A DNA stretch of 64,000 nucleotides from Desulfopila aestuarii DSM 18488 (GTDB taxonomy: Bacteria; Desulfobacterota; Desulfobulbia; Desulfobulbales; Desulfocapsaceae). Below the pieces are notes generated by a model, which was given only the letters and a program-made list of their open reading frames with translations, made no database searches and was not told the DNA's origin. Shown piece after piece: positions 1 through 8,495 of this stretch (the first letter of the stretch is position 1; each line of letters opens with the position of its first letter). The stretch lies in contig NZ_FRFE01000022.1 in NCBI RefSeq assembly GCF_900143695.1, forward strand, positions 32,213-96,212, written 5' to 3'. Made by a program: the position numbers and the translations under genes.

Positions 1-199
1 GGCATCCGCCACCGAACCCGCCAAATTCTTCAGGAATCGGCAGGGCAAACAGGTCAGCTTTTGCCATATCGTTTAAGATGGCTCGGGGAAACTCATGCTT
101 TTCATCAAGCTCCGCCCGATGCGGGACAATACGTTCTTCAGTGATCTGCCGAGCGGTGTCGACGATCATCTGCTGCTCTTCTGTCAAAAAATAATCCAT
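1..199 (-). CDS. Acyl-CoA dehydrogenase, N-terminal part (runs off window)
   Basis: Only the first ~66 codons lie in the window; the gene continues beyond base 1. The start is the ATG at 197-199, preceded on the minus strand by an AGGAG ribosome-binding site. The protein begins MDYFLTEEQQ and continues with the helix pattern of the acyl-CoA dehydrogenase N-terminal domain, including a P-I-P-E-E-F-G-G-x-G segment. Family members oxidise acyl-CoA thioesters with FAD and pass electrons to ETF. It follows fabH by 13 bases and is probably the last-transcribed gene of the yceD-rpmF-plsX-fabH run. Substrate chain length cannot be judged from this fragment. Confidence 0.85.
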   Translation of the reverse strand, partial: MDYFLTEEQQMIVDTARQITEERIVPHRAELDEKHEFPRAILNDMAKADLFALPIPEEFGGFGGGC

Positions 200-212
200 A
201 GCACACTCCTCC

Positions 213-1187
213 CTACCACTTAAGCAGTTCCGCACCCCAGGTAAAACCGCCGCCAAAGGAACAGAACAAGACTAGATCACCGGACTTGATACGTTTGCCC
301 CGACATACCTCATCAAGGGCAATCGGGATGGACGCAGCCGACGTATTACCATACTCGGATACGTTAATAAACACCTTATCGTCTGGTAACTGCAGACGTT
401 CTTTCAATTTATTGAGAATGCGGATATTTGCCTGATGCGGAATCACCAGACTGATCTCATCCATGCTGACCTGCTCACGCTCCAGCAGGCCGCGAACCGC
501 ATCCTCCATGGCCTTGACCGCGTGTTTGAACACCTCGCGACCTTCCATAACAATATGAGCCCCATTGTTACCGGGCACCTTCAGGTCTGGATTGCTGCTT
601 TCCGGGGCATGCATATACAACAGCTCCCAGAGCGATCCATCCGAAAAAAGATTGGAGCCGATAAAACCACGATCACTTTCGTCGTGGCCGAAAACTGCAG
701 CGCCGGCCCCATCCCCGAAAATGATGCAGGTATTGCGATCCTGCCAATTCATCCTGGTGGAAAGCGTTTCAGCGCCAATGATCAGAATTTTCTGGGAATG
801 ATCGGCCTTGATATATTTATCGGCAAGGTCCATGCCATAAAGAAATCCTGAACATGCCGCATTCAAGTCCCAAGCAAAGGCATTGACCGCACCTATCTCT
901 TTCTGGACAAAGCAGGCCGTGGAAGGCATGAGCATATGGGAACTTATGGTGCCGACAACGACCAAACCGATCTCTTTCGGATCAACATTGGCCATTTCCA
1001 AAGCTTTTTTTGCAGCATCAGCGGAAAGTTTATACGTATACTCATCGCCGGTGGCGATTCGTCTGCTGTGAATACCTGTCCGAGTCCGAATCCAATCATC
1101 AGTTGTTTCGACAATTTTCTCCAGGTCACTGTTTGTTACTACCTTTCGTGGCAGACATGATCCTGTGCCAAGAATAACAGTTCCCAT
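213..1187 (-). CDS. fabH: 3-oxoacyl-ACP synthase III (FabH)
   Basis: Condenses acetyl-CoA with malonyl-ACP to start fatty acid synthesis in the cytosol. The 324-residue product has the usual length. The nucleophile is visible as Cys112 in NAACSGF, and the other two catalytic residues sit in HQANIRI and GNTSAASIP near the C terminus. A GTG at 1190 directly precedes the ATG at 1187; I chose the ATG because the GGAGG ribosome-binding site is too close to the GTG. The start overlaps the plsX stop, so translation is probably coupled. fabH beside plsX is a widespread arrangement that links chain initiation with phospholipid acyl transfer. Confidence 0.97.
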   Translation of the reverse strand: MGTVILGTGSCLPRKVVTNSDLEKIVETTDDWIRTRTGIHSRRIATGDEYTYKLSADAAKKALEMANVDPKEIGLVVVGTISSHMLMPSTACFVQKEIGAVNAFAWDLNAACSGFLYGMDLADKYIKADHSQKILIIGAETLSTRMNWQDRNTCIIFGDGAGAAVFGHDESDRGFIGSNLFSDGSLWELLYMHAPESSNPDLKVPGNNGAHIVMEGREVFKHAVKAMEDAVRGLLEREQVSMDEISLVIPHQANIRILNKLKERLQLPDDKVFINVSEYGNTSAASIPIALDEVCRGKRIKSGDLVLFCSFGGGFTWGAELLKW

Positions 1188-2206
1188 CACACCTCCAGTT
1201 GCACAACAGCTGATTCAGCCGCTATCCCGTTGAGAATCTCCTGATTCACGTTTTTCTTTACCATTTTTGCAGCTTCTAAAATCGCATTTTTGATGGTGAC
1301 AGCGTTAGATTTTCCATGACAGACGATACCGGTACCGTCAACACCGAGAAGCGGTGCTCCCCCGTATTCAGAGTAATCCACACGACGCTTAAATGCTCGA
1401 AAAGCTGGTTTTGCCAGCAGGTACCCAAGCTTGTAGCGCCATGATCTGACGATCTCATCACGAAGCATTTGTGTCGCGGAATCCACCAGTCCCTCACTGA
1501 TTTTCAAGCAGATGTTGCCGACAAAACCATCACATACAATGACATCAACGTCACCTTTGTACACGTCTCGTCCTTCAACGTTGCCAATAAAATTGAGTGA
1601 ACAAGCGTTCAGCAGGTCATAGGTTTCCTTGACCAGGTGGTTGCCTTTGCCGGACTCCTCGCCAATGGTCAAGAGGCCGACCCGCGGTCGCTCCGTGCCG
1701 TGCAGACGAGAAAATGCAGAAGCCATCACGGCAAACTGCACCAGATGCTGGGGTCGGCACTCAACATTTGCGCCGATATCCATGATCACGACAGGCTGCT
1801 TCTGGGTGGGAAAAAAAGAGGCAATGCCGGGTCTCGAAACACCTTTTATACGACCGAGCTTTCGAACCGCCGCAGCCAGAGTAGCACCGGAGTTCCCGGC
1901 ACTTACTACGGCATCTGCATTACCGGCAGCGACGAGACCAAAAGCAACCATAATAGATGAATCTTTTTTCCTGCGGATAGCATCGACAGGATTGTCCTTC
2001 ATCTCGACAACTTGAGATGAATGGACAATATGAATGCGGGAAGCAATATGGGAGTCGGGGGCAGCGGTCTCGAGATGTGATTGCAGAAGGACTTCGTCCC
2101 CTACCAGGCTGACGTGAACATCAGCCTGTTGAGCAGCCAATAATGCCCCGGCAATCAACTCCTCCGGCCCATGGTCTCCGCCCATGGCGTCCAGGGCAAT
2201 ATGCAC
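1187..2206 (-). CDS. plsX: Phosphate acyltransferase PlsX
   Basis: Makes acyl-phosphate from acyl-ACP for the PlsY route of phospholipid synthesis; a peripheral membrane enzyme in known species. The 339-residue protein begins with the family hallmark IALDAMGGDHGP, and contains SAGNSGA and the DIGANVE segment typical of PlsX. The start is a GTG at 2204-2206 with AGGAG 7 bases upstream. It lies between rpmF and fabH and overlaps fabH at its stop. Nothing unusual was seen. Confidence 0.97.
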   Translation of the reverse strand: MHIALDAMGGDHGPEELIAGALLAAQQADVHVSLVGDEVLLQSHLETAAPDSHIASRIHIVHSSQVVEMKDNPVDAIRRKKDSSIMVAFGLVAAGNADAVVSAGNSGATLAAAVRKLGRIKGVSRPGIASFFPTQKQPVVIMDIGANVECRPQHLVQFAVMASAFSRLHGTERPRVGLLTIGEESGKGNHLVKETYDLLNACSLNFIGNVEGRDVYKGDVDVIVCDGFVGNICLKISEGLVDSATQMLRDEIVRSWRYKLGYLLAKPAFRAFKRRVDYSEYGGAPLLGVDGTGIVCHGKSNAVTIKNAILEAAKMVKKNVNQEILNGIAAESAVVQLEV

Positions 2207-2216
2207 GGTGTTACTC

Positions 2217-2405
2217 CTATTCTACTTCAGTATCGAAGCTAAAAACGGTTCTGCCCTTGTATTTGCCACAGGCAGCACAGAGGCGATGTGGCTGCTTCGG
2301 TTCGCCGCATTCGGCACACAGTGAAACGCCCGGTGCCTGCAGTGCATCGTGAGAGCGACGTAAACGGGTTCTAGAACGGGAATGTCTTCTTTTCGGCAGA
2401 GCCAT
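2217..2405 (-). CDS. rpmF: 50S ribosomal protein L32
   Basis: A 62-residue basic protein that starts MALPKRRHSRSRTRLRR, the standard L32 N terminus. It carries two CxxC pairs (CAEC and CAAC) separated by ten residues, so it is the zinc-binding form of L32 rather than the cysteine-free paralogue. The ATG at 2403-2405 has a GGAGG ribosome-binding site. It lies between yceD and plsX as in many bacteria. Confidence 0.97.
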   Translation of the reverse strand: MALPKRRHSRSRTRLRRSHDALQAPGVSLCAECGEPKQPHRLCAACGKYKGRTVFSFDTEVE

Positions 2406-2451
2406 GGTATTTCCTCCAATTGGTATATCTATTCCAGCCTTTTACTGCTGC

Positions 2452-2967
2452 TCAATCCTTTTTCAGCTTTCTCAGCACCGCAAAGGGCGAGTCCGGTTCT
2501 GGCTCTTTACAGGAACATTCACCCCTGTTTAATGAACCACCACATTCCGGGCACAGCCCTCGACAATCAGCCCCGCAGATCACTTTCGCCGGAACGGCTA
2601 AATGGAACTGCTCAACCAGGATTTCTGCAACATCAATGACCGGTTCTTTCAGGTACAGTGTATTGCACTCTTCGTCGCTGCACTCTTTTTCCTGCAGCTC
2701 CGATATTTCTTCCTCACGGGTTGTTACCAGATACAAAAATTCTTCGTCAAGTTCGTATGCAACGGGATCACCACATCGGGCACAATCAAGACTGACGATC
2801 CCTTTGAGAACGCCTTCCAGCGCTACACGATCTTCACCTGTAGCCTGCAGAGTTATCTCAGCTGCCAGAGATGAAACAGTCTCAACAGCATTCTGTGCTA
2901 ACCAGCTATGATCCTGAATGTTATAGCGGGTTTTACCCCGACCTATCTCACCAAAAGCAATTTTCAT
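2452..2967 (-). CDS. yceD: YceD family (DUF177) protein, 23S rRNA accumulation protein
   Basis: The 171-residue protein starts at the ATG at 2965-2967 behind TGAGGAA. An upstream in-frame start exists at 3018, but its extra residues look unlike the family. The DUF177 core has a CARCGDPV segment near residue 65. The C terminus contains a CGADCRGLCPECGG cysteine cluster, as in most homologues. In other bacteria YceD is needed for normal 23S rRNA levels. Its place immediately before rpmF is the conserved one, and it is the probable first gene of this operon. Confidence 0.9.
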   Translation of the reverse strand: MKIAFGEIGRGKTRYNIQDHSWLAQNAVETVSSLAAEITLQATGEDRVALEGVLKGIVSLDCARCGDPVAYELDEEFLYLVTTREEEISELQEKECSDEECNTLYLKEPVIDVAEILVEQFHLAVPAKVICGADCRGLCPECGGSLNRGECSCKEPEPDSPFAVLRKLKKD

Positions 2968-3095
2968 ACATTCCTCAACTTCCCGGCGGCAACATGCCGG
3001 TGAAAACAAAGGAAGCAAAAATACTCAATTTAACCAATTATGGCCACAAAAAAAACATGAACCACGCATTTCTCTTCACCAACGACCTCATGACC

Positions 3096-3116
3096 CGGCT
3101 ATCCAAGAGATAGCCG
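3096..3116 (-). terminator. Small hairpin downstream of the mla operon
   Basis: An 8-bp perfect stem (3096-3103 with 3109-3116) and a 5-base loop lie 34 bases past the stop of the cyclic-nucleotide-binding gene on the minus strand. There is no U-tract, so termination by it alone is uncertain. It lies in the gap that precedes yceD and may separate the two transcription units. Confidence 0.4.
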
Positions 3117-3149
3117 AAGACACAGATGCACAGTAAATTTCGGGACTCT

Positions 3150-3602
3150 TTACAGAACCAGAGCGAGGCGGTCAGAACTTTTTTGCAGCCTGAGTGAAGT
3201 TATAGAGAGAATTTTTTTTACAAAGACGAGGTACAATGCTGGCGCAATTGCTTCAATCTTCAGAAGAGCATCCCGGGAAAAGGACGCAACGACAGAGTCA
3301 TCTGTCGCGATAACGGTGGAACAGCGACGACGCCCTGCGACTATAGCTGCTTCACCAATCACCGTTCCCGCCTCCAACAACGCCACGACTTGGCTCCTAC
3401 TTCCCAGTCCGATCGGTTTATGAACGGCAAAACAGCCCTTCAGGACCAGATGGAGGCTGTCGGCATCCTCGCCGGCAGCAAACAAGCGTTCACCTGCGGC
3501 AAAGGCCTGTACCACCTGCAGCCCGAGAAGAAGGTCCTGATCAGCCTCCCTCTCCGCCTGAAAGAAGCTGTGAACCACCTGATGTAAAGCCGTTACGCTC
3601 AC
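3150..3602 (-). CDS. Cyclic nucleotide-binding (CRP/FNR-type sensor) domain protein, no DNA-binding domain
   Basis: A 150-residue protein that is essentially one cNMP-binding beta-barrel followed by a C-terminal helix. The barrel is recognisable from the glycine-spaced segments around AAGERLFAAGEDADSLHLVLKG and GTVIGEAAIVAGRRR; the latter resembles the phosphate-binding cassette. No helix-turn-helix, kinase or membrane segment is present. The start is GTG, overlapping the mlaC stop in a GTGA junction, so it is translationally coupled to the lipid-transport operon. Comparable domains occur in regulators and in proteins controlling transporters. A role in regulating Mla is inference from position only. 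Confidence 0.8.
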   Translation of the reverse strand: MSVTALHQVVHSFFQAEREADQDLLLGLQVVQAFAAGERLFAAGEDADSLHLVLKGCFAVHKPIGLGSRSQVVALLEAGTVIGEAAIVAGRRRCSTVIATDDSVVASFSRDALLKIEAIAPALYLVFVKKILSITSLRLQKSSDRLALVL

Positions 3603-4222
3603 CCCTGTGCCTTCCCCTCGGCAAACGACTTATTCTTGTCTTCAATAACCTTGATCAACCCTTCAAACTTCTCGGTCCTGAGGATGGACTTGAATTGTTC
3701 CATATAATTACGCACCAAACTGACCCCTTCAATATTAATATCGTAGACCATCCACCGCCCTTGCCCCATCGCCATGATGTAATGCACGGGAATCTGCATA
3801 TTATTGTCTTCGACAAGGGTAGAGACCTGGGCCCTGTCCCCTTTCACTCGCTCACCCACATAACCAATGGTCTGACCCGAATAATTTTCTAATTTGCCGA
3901 TATAGACGTTTTCAAGCAGCTTGGTCATTAACTCGGTAAATTGATCCTGCTCTTGGGCGGAAATGGAGTTCCAGGTACTGCCGAGAATGCGCCTGCTCAT
4001 TTCGCGGAAATCAAAGCCTTCCTTGATTGAGCTCATGATTTTAGCACGTCGTTCAACCTTGTGCTCATCCCCTTTCAAGGAAGGGTCAGAGAGTACCGCT
4101 GTCAATTTCGCCAAAGTTGGCCGCAGCTGTGCCATGGGTCCGGAATCAGCCAGTCCCTCAAGCGGTGAGAAGACGATCAGCAGTACAAGAACAATGGCTC
4201 GAAAACCGTTTATTGTATACAT
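3599..4222 (-). CDS. mlaC: MlaC/Ttg2D family periplasmic phospholipid-binding protein
   Basis: A 207-residue protein with an N-terminal signal peptide (hydrophobic stretch at residues 8-21, ending in GLAD). The remainder has the tolerance-to-toluene Ttg2 pattern: a helical N-terminal half, FREMSRRILG near residue 75, and a beta-rich C-terminal half with WMVYDINIEGVSLVRNY near the end, a hallmark of MlaC. In known systems it shuttles lipids across the periplasm between the MlaA complex and MlaFEDB. The start ATG has no good ribosome-binding site. It lies 34 bases after mlaA and overlaps the cNMP-domain gene by 4 bases. Confidence 0.92.
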   Translation of the reverse strand: MYTINGFRAIVLVLLIVFSPLEGLADSGPMAQLRPTLAKLTAVLSDPSLKGDEHKVERRAKIMSSIKEGFDFREMSRRILGSTWNSISAQEQDQFTELMTKLLENVYIGKLENYSGQTIGYVGERVKGDRAQVSTLVEDNNMQIPVHYIMAMGQGRWMVYDINIEGVSLVRNYMEQFKSILRTEKFEGLIKVIEDKNKSFAEGKAQG

Positions 4223-4256
4223 AGTGGGGTCTTGATTTTTAAGTTGTTTTAAAAAA

Positions 4257-5060
4257 TTATTTTTTATCTACAAGCTTATGCGACTTTATCAAACTTCTTC
4301 TGTAGTCTGTATATGCCTGCCGGGTGGCAACGTAGGGATCGATGGAAATGCGCTTCAACTCCTCATAGGAATCACCTTTTAGGGACAATCTGTTGATAAA
4401 TTCCAGGCTTCTTGCAGCAATAATCTCTTCGCTGTCCAAGTCAAGGTAGTTGTAGGGATGCAATTGCATATCAGCTACAAAACCAACGCTGTCACGGATG
4501 TTCGATGGACCGAAAAACGGCCAGTTGAGAAAAACGCCTTCCCCAATCCCGTACACACCAAGGGTTTCACCGAAATCCCCGTTTCGGGGTTGAATATCGA
4601 ATGCTTCCGCCGCCGCATCGCCAAAGCCGAAAACGCCGATTGTTGAGTTAATCACGAATCGACTCAGTACCGCACCGGCATCGTTAAACCGTCCCTGCAA
4701 AAGAGTGTTGACAAAGTCAACTGGCGAAGCGAGATTGTTGAAAAAATTCCCAATTATAAAACGAAAATCCCAGGGTACAACCGCCGTATACCCTGTCTTC
4801 ACCGGTTTCAACACCCAGAAGTACAGTTTGTCATTAAAGACGAAAAAGACTCTGTTCAACGGCTCAAGCGGATCATAGATACCAACATATTCCTTTGGTT
4901 CATCTGTATCATGATTGTCATCCAGCAGATCCGGTGATTTTCTATCGACCATATAATCAGAGCCACCGATGCCAAACTGTTCTTCCGCCAGACCTATTGA
5001 CGGAAGAGTAAGGCAGAGCAGGGCTCCGGCAAGCAGTATGTATTTTTTCACATTCATCAT
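4257..5060 (-). CDS. mlaA: MlaA (VacJ) outer-membrane lipid-asymmetry protein
   Basis: A 267-residue protein with an N-terminal signal sequence (residues 1-25) and the MlaA core: YDPLEPLNRVFFVFN around residue 64, then WDFRFIIGNFFNNLASPVDFVN and a GDFGETLGVYGIGEG segment. In other bacteria MlaA is an outer-membrane protein that removes misplaced phospholipids with a porin partner. The usual lipobox is not convincing here: the only early cysteine is in LLCLTLP. The protein may therefore be processed by signal peptidase I. Two tandem ATGs follow AGGAGACG. It lies between mlaD and mlaC, which makes the operon unusually complete. Confidence 0.93.
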   Translation of the reverse strand: MMNVKKYILLAGALLCLTLPSIGLAEEQFGIGGSDYMVDRKSPDLLDDNHDTDEPKEYVGIYDPLEPLNRVFFVFNDKLYFWVLKPVKTGYTAVVPWDFRFIIGNFFNNLASPVDFVNTLLQGRFNDAGAVLSRFVINSTIGVFGFGDAAAEAFDIQPRNGDFGETLGVYGIGEGVFLNWPFFGPSNIRDSVGFVADMQLHPYNYLDLDSEEIIAARSLEFINRLSLKGDSYEELKRISIDPYVATRQAYTDYRRSLIKSHKLVDKK

Positions 5061-5170
5061 CGTCTCCTGTTAGTCGATTTTCAAAAAATAGACCAAAATG
5101 GTGGGGATCAATAGGCAACAGGCTGGCTGTTCCGGTCTACCCCCTGATTTAAAAAAAATGTACGATCGGT

Positions 5171-5620
5171 CTATTTTGCACTGCCAAACGCAAATTTACT
5201 GATCAACGACTCGATATCGATAGCCGACTCGGTCTCAGTGACCATATCACCTTCATTGAACAGCTCCTCGTCCCCGCCAAGGCTGATCTGGATATATTTG
5301 TCTCCGATAATCCCCTGTGACTTCACGGAAGCGATTGAATCAACAGGAACCTTGACCTGGTTCTGCAACCGCATGATCAGCACAGCAAAATTTTCGGGTC
5401 CGAGTTCAATCGCTTCAACGCTACCGACAACCACCCCAGCCACCTGTACCGAGGCGCCCTTCTTGATTCCGGATACGTTGTCGAATTCGGCCTTGAGCAG
5501 ATAGGTGTTCCCTCCCGTCAACCAACGGACTTCCCCGAGCTGCAACGCCAAATACCCGAACGCCGCAAAACCGACAAGCATAAACAGGCCGACGATAATT
5601 TCAATTGTACCTTTTTTCAT
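5171..5620 (-). CDS. mlaD: MlaD, MCE-domain lipid transport protein
   Basis: A 149-residue protein with one N-terminal transmembrane helix (residues 6-27) and a single MCE domain (about 40-120). The MCE domain contains VSGIKKGASVQVAGVVVG and GIIGDKYIQIS. MlaD forms a hexameric ring on the periplasmic face of the MlaFE transporter. The start overlaps the mlaF stop by 4 bases, and mlaA follows after a 110-base gap. The length is slightly short of the E. coli protein, mostly at the C-terminal tail. Confidence 0.93.
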   Translation of the reverse strand: MKKGTIEIIVGLFMLVGFAAFGYLALQLGEVRWLTGGNTYLLKAEFDNVSGIKKGASVQVAGVVVGSVEAIELGPENFAVLIMRLQNQVKVPVDSIASVKSQGIIGDKYIQISLGGDEELFNEGDMVTETESAIDIESLISKFAFGSAK

Positions 5621-6399
5621 CCTTCCACCTGTTGACTCTGATATATTTCACCCATGGTCGTCTGGACGAACGCCTGGATATGTTCTTTTTTTGACAACGG
5701 AATTTCTTCCGGCCGACCGAAAACATCCATCTCCCCCTGGTGCAGGACAATAACCTGATCGGCCAGATTGAACACCTTGGGGATATCGTGGCTTACGATG
5801 ATGGAAGTAAACCCTACCCTGGCCTGGGTCTCGGCAAATAATTGATATATTTCCTGAGTCATCACCGGGTCAAGACCGGTGGTTGGCTCGTCAAACAACA
5901 TAATCTCCGGATTGAGCTGCAATGCCCTGGCAAGCCCCACCCGTTTTCGCATCCCGCCGCTCAGCTGGGCAGGATATTTCCCCTCATGCCCAAGCAATTC
6001 GAGCTGGCCGAGAGTTGATGAAACCAGGGCCTCAATCTCTTCTTCACCCTTGGATGTGCGCTCTCGAAGCGGCAGCGCGACATTTTCAAATACAGTCAGT
6101 GAATCAAACAGCGCTGCCCCCTGAAAAAGAACACCGAACCGAGTTCGCAGCTGCTCAAGTGCCCGACCGCCGACATTGGTCACATCCTTCCCATCGACAT
6201 GGATCGAGCCCCCGTCCGCTTTCATTAAACCGAGAATGAGCTTTAAGGTAACGCTCTTCCCCTGCCCGGATCGGCCGGCAATCACCGTGGTCTTTCCCTT
6301 AGGGATGGTGAAACTGACTCGGTCAAGTACTCGTTGCAGACCACCATCACGTTTCGGGAAATGCTTTTCAACCTCTTTAAATTCGATAGCGACAGTCAT
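5617..6399 (-). CDS. mlaF: MlaF, ABC transporter ATPase of the lipid-transport system
   Basis: The 260-residue protein has Walker A GRSGQGKS at residues 42-49, the ABC signature LSGGM near 144, and Walker B LFDEPTTGLDP near 166, followed by the switch histidine in VSHD. It supplies energy for lipid movement through MlaE. It is encoded immediately after mlaE (the ATG overlaps the mlaE stop) and before mlaD, the standard order. Confidence 0.95.
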   Translation of the reverse strand: MTVAIEFKEVEKHFPKRDGGLQRVLDRVSFTIPKGKTTVIAGRSGQGKSVTLKLILGLMKADGGSIHVDGKDVTNVGGRALEQLRTRFGVLFQGAALFDSLTVFENVALPLRERTSKGEEEIEALVSSTLGQLELLGHEGKYPAQLSGGMRKRVGLARALQLNPEIMLFDEPTTGLDPVMTQEIYQLFAETQARVGFTSIIVSHDIPKVFNLADQVIVLHQGEMDVFGRPEEIPLSKKEHIQAFVQTTMGEIYQSQQVEG

Positions 6400-7190
6400 T
6401 AGAGCAGCACCGCGGTCAGCAGATAGTCAAAAACCAGCACAGAGATCGACGAAAGCACAACCGCCTGGGTCGTTACCCTGCTGACGCTTTCAGCACCAAA
6501 ACCGGCGCCTCTGATCTCTTTCACAAAATAACCTCGCCCGGTGCAGATCCAGACCACCAGTAATCCAAAAACAAATGATTTAATAACGCCGAGCCTGATA
6601 TCATGGTTGGTTACGCTGTTGACCATACCATCAATATAACTGCCTGGGTTCACCCCCATCAGGCTAACACCGGCCACATAGCCACCTGCGATACCGACTA
6701 CGTCAAAAACTGCGGTCAAAAGAGGCACCGAAACCAGGGCAGCCAGAAACTTCGGGGTAATCAGGTAACGGAAGGGATCAACCGCCATACACTCCAGCGC
6801 ATCGATCTGATCCGAGATCTGCATGATGCCCAGCTCCGCACACATGGCAGAGCCAGCCCGTCCGGCAACCATCAGGGCGGTGAGCACTGGTCCCAGTTCC
6901 ATAATCAATGTCAGGGAAACTGCAGAACCAAGCATTCCCTCCGCACCAAACTTATGTAAAGAATAATATCCCTGAAGGCCAAGTACCATCCCCGTCGATG
7001 CTGCGGTAAAAAAAATAACAACCAGCGAACCGGCACCGATGAAATGGATCTGACGCATGAATTCCCTGAACCGAAAAGGCCGTTTGAAAACCGCCAACAA
7101 TGCCTTGACAAGATAGATGGCCATCCGGCCAAGATCCTGCAAAACATAAATTCCGGATTCCCCGAGATTTTGAATCGGACGAATAAGCAT
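6399..7190 (-). CDS. mlaE: MlaE, permease of the lipid-transport ABC system
   Basis: The 263-residue membrane protein has the MlaE/YrbE pattern: an amphipathic N terminus, then five to six hydrophobic helices with conserved ELGPVLTALMVAGRAGSA and a E-L-G-x-M-x-x-x-x-Q-I-D-A-L-E segment. I chose the ATG at 7188-7190 because it gives the usual family length and N terminus; an in-frame ATG at 7268 would add 26 cysteine-rich residues unlike homologues. Neither start has a strong ribosome-binding site. It is the first gene of the mla operon and follows a good promoter at 7307-7335. Confidence 0.93.
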   Translation of the reverse strand: MLIRPIQNLGESGIYVLQDLGRMAIYLVKALLAVFKRPFRFREFMRQIHFIGAGSLVVIFFTAASTGMVLGLQGYYSLHKFGAEGMLGSAVSLTLIMELGPVLTALMVAGRAGSAMCAELGIMQISDQIDALECMAVDPFRYLITPKFLAALVSVPLLTAVFDVVGIAGGYVAGVSLMGVNPGSYIDGMVNSVTNHDIRLGVIKSFVFGLLVVWICTGRGYFVKEIRGAGFGAESVSRVTTQAVVLSSISVLVFDYLLTAVLL

Positions 7191-7306
7191 AGTATAACAC
7201 GTGCAGAAAGAGCACGATTCTGAGCACCTTCCCCATAACAGCAAGGCAGAAGGGCTGCGTGAAGACATCTCTTGCCGGGTGGTTTCAACGATTTATCCAG
7301 GCGCCT

Positions 7307-7335
7307 ACAATATAGGTATTACGATTATCTGTCAA
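7307..7335 (-). promoter_or_regulatory. Predicted promoter of the mla operon
   Basis: On the minus strand a perfect -35 TTGACA (7330-7335) is followed after 17 bases by TATTGT (7307-7312); a TATATT two bases earlier is an alternative -10. Transcription would begin near 7300 and read into mlaE. The UTR would be about 110 bases if the 7190 start is right. Confidence 0.6.
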
Positions 7336-7439
7336 TAATCGGAAGGAGTATAGAACACTCTCCTCACAATTTCCTGATATGAAAAAAAGATGGTCGGACA
7401 CGGTCAAACAACCATTCTGTCAAAGCTATTGATGAGTCA

Positions 7440-8495
7440 TCAGCTTTTTCTCGGGTCAAAAGCCTCCCGCAATGCCTCACCGATAAAAATAAGTAATATC
7501 AAACTCCCCACCAATACCATGAATGTCGAGAGAGAAAGCCACCAGGCATCGATATTTGCTTTGCCCTGCGCCAGCAACTCCCCAAGGCTTGGTGTCGATG
7601 GCGGTACCCCCAGTCCTAAAAAATCCAAGCTGGTCAAAGCAAGAATAGCAGAAGAGATCCGGAATGGCAAAAAGGTGATCACCGGAGTCAGACCGTTAGG
7701 CAGGAGATGGCGATACATAATGGTGATATTACCCACGCCCAGAGCTTTGGCCGCCTTGACATAATCCATGTTCCGCCCTTTCAGGAACTCTGCACGCACA
7801 TAGTCCGAAAGCCCCATCCAGCTGAAAAGAGAAAGTAAAATAAGTAGCAGTAGAATACTTGGCTGGAAAATAGAAGAAAATATAATAAGGAGATAGAGTT
7901 CGGGCATCGAGCCCCATATCTCGATAAAACGCTGAAAGAACAGGTCAGTTCGACCACCGAAATACCCCTGAATCGCCCCCGCGACGATACCAACAAGGGT
8001 CCCCACCAGGGTAAGAGCAAAACCAAAGAGAACACTGAGCCTAAAACCATACAGCAACCGGGCAAGGACGTCCCGGCCTCGGTCGTCTGTTCCCAGCAGG
8101 TTGTCCCAGGTCGGTGGGGACGGAACAGGACCGTCTATTTTTCGGTTGATCGTATCAAAGCTGTGACGGTTGGGTGGAAAGAACGCATGGCCGCCCTGCG
8201 TTGTCATGAGTTCCATGAAATAGGGATCACTGTAGTCTGTTTCCGTTGCAAAGTCGCCGCCAAACGTCGTTTCAGGATAGCTGACCAGAAGAGGAAAGTA
8301 GGGCTTACCCTGATAGAGGATAAGAAACGGTTTGTCGTTGCTCAGCACCTCGGCAAACAGACTAACAATAAAAATGGCGGTAAAGATTACCAGACTCCAG
8401 TAACCGCGTCGGTTTTTACGAAAGCGCAACCAGCGCCGGTGGCCGGGGCTCTGCGGCCTCAGCAACTGTCGTTTTGGTCGCTCTAACTTAGTCAT
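7440..8495 (-). CDS. yejE: YejE-like oligopeptide/microcin-C type ABC transporter permease
   Basis: A 351-residue inner-membrane protein of the binding-protein-dependent peptide permease family. After a basic N terminus it has one helix (about residues 27-47) and then a large periplasmic loop with PYFPLLVSYPETTFGGDF and a HSFDTINR segment, the distinctive insert of YejE. The C-terminal permease domain has LGTDDRGRDVLARLLYG and the EAA-loop with AAKALGVGN. The start ATG at 8495 lies inside the end of yejB. No binding protein (YejA) or ATPase (YejF) is encoded nearby, so those components must be elsewhere or lost. Confidence 0.9.
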   Translation of the reverse strand: MTKLERPKRQLLRPQSPGHRRWLRFRKNRRGYWSLVIFTAIFIVSLFAEVLSNDKPFLILYQGKPYFPLLVSYPETTFGGDFATETDYSDPYFMELMTTQGGHAFFPPNRHSFDTINRKIDGPVPSPPTWDNLLGTDDRGRDVLARLLYGFRLSVLFGFALTLVGTLVGIVAGAIQGYFGGRTDLFFQRFIEIWGSMPELYLLIIFSSIFQPSILLLLILLSLFSWMGLSDYVRAEFLKGRNMDYVKAAKALGVGNITIMYRHLLPNGLTPVITFLPFRISSAILALTSLDFLGLGVPPSTPSLGELLAQGKANIDAWWLSLSTFMVLVGSLILLIFIGEALREAFDPRKS

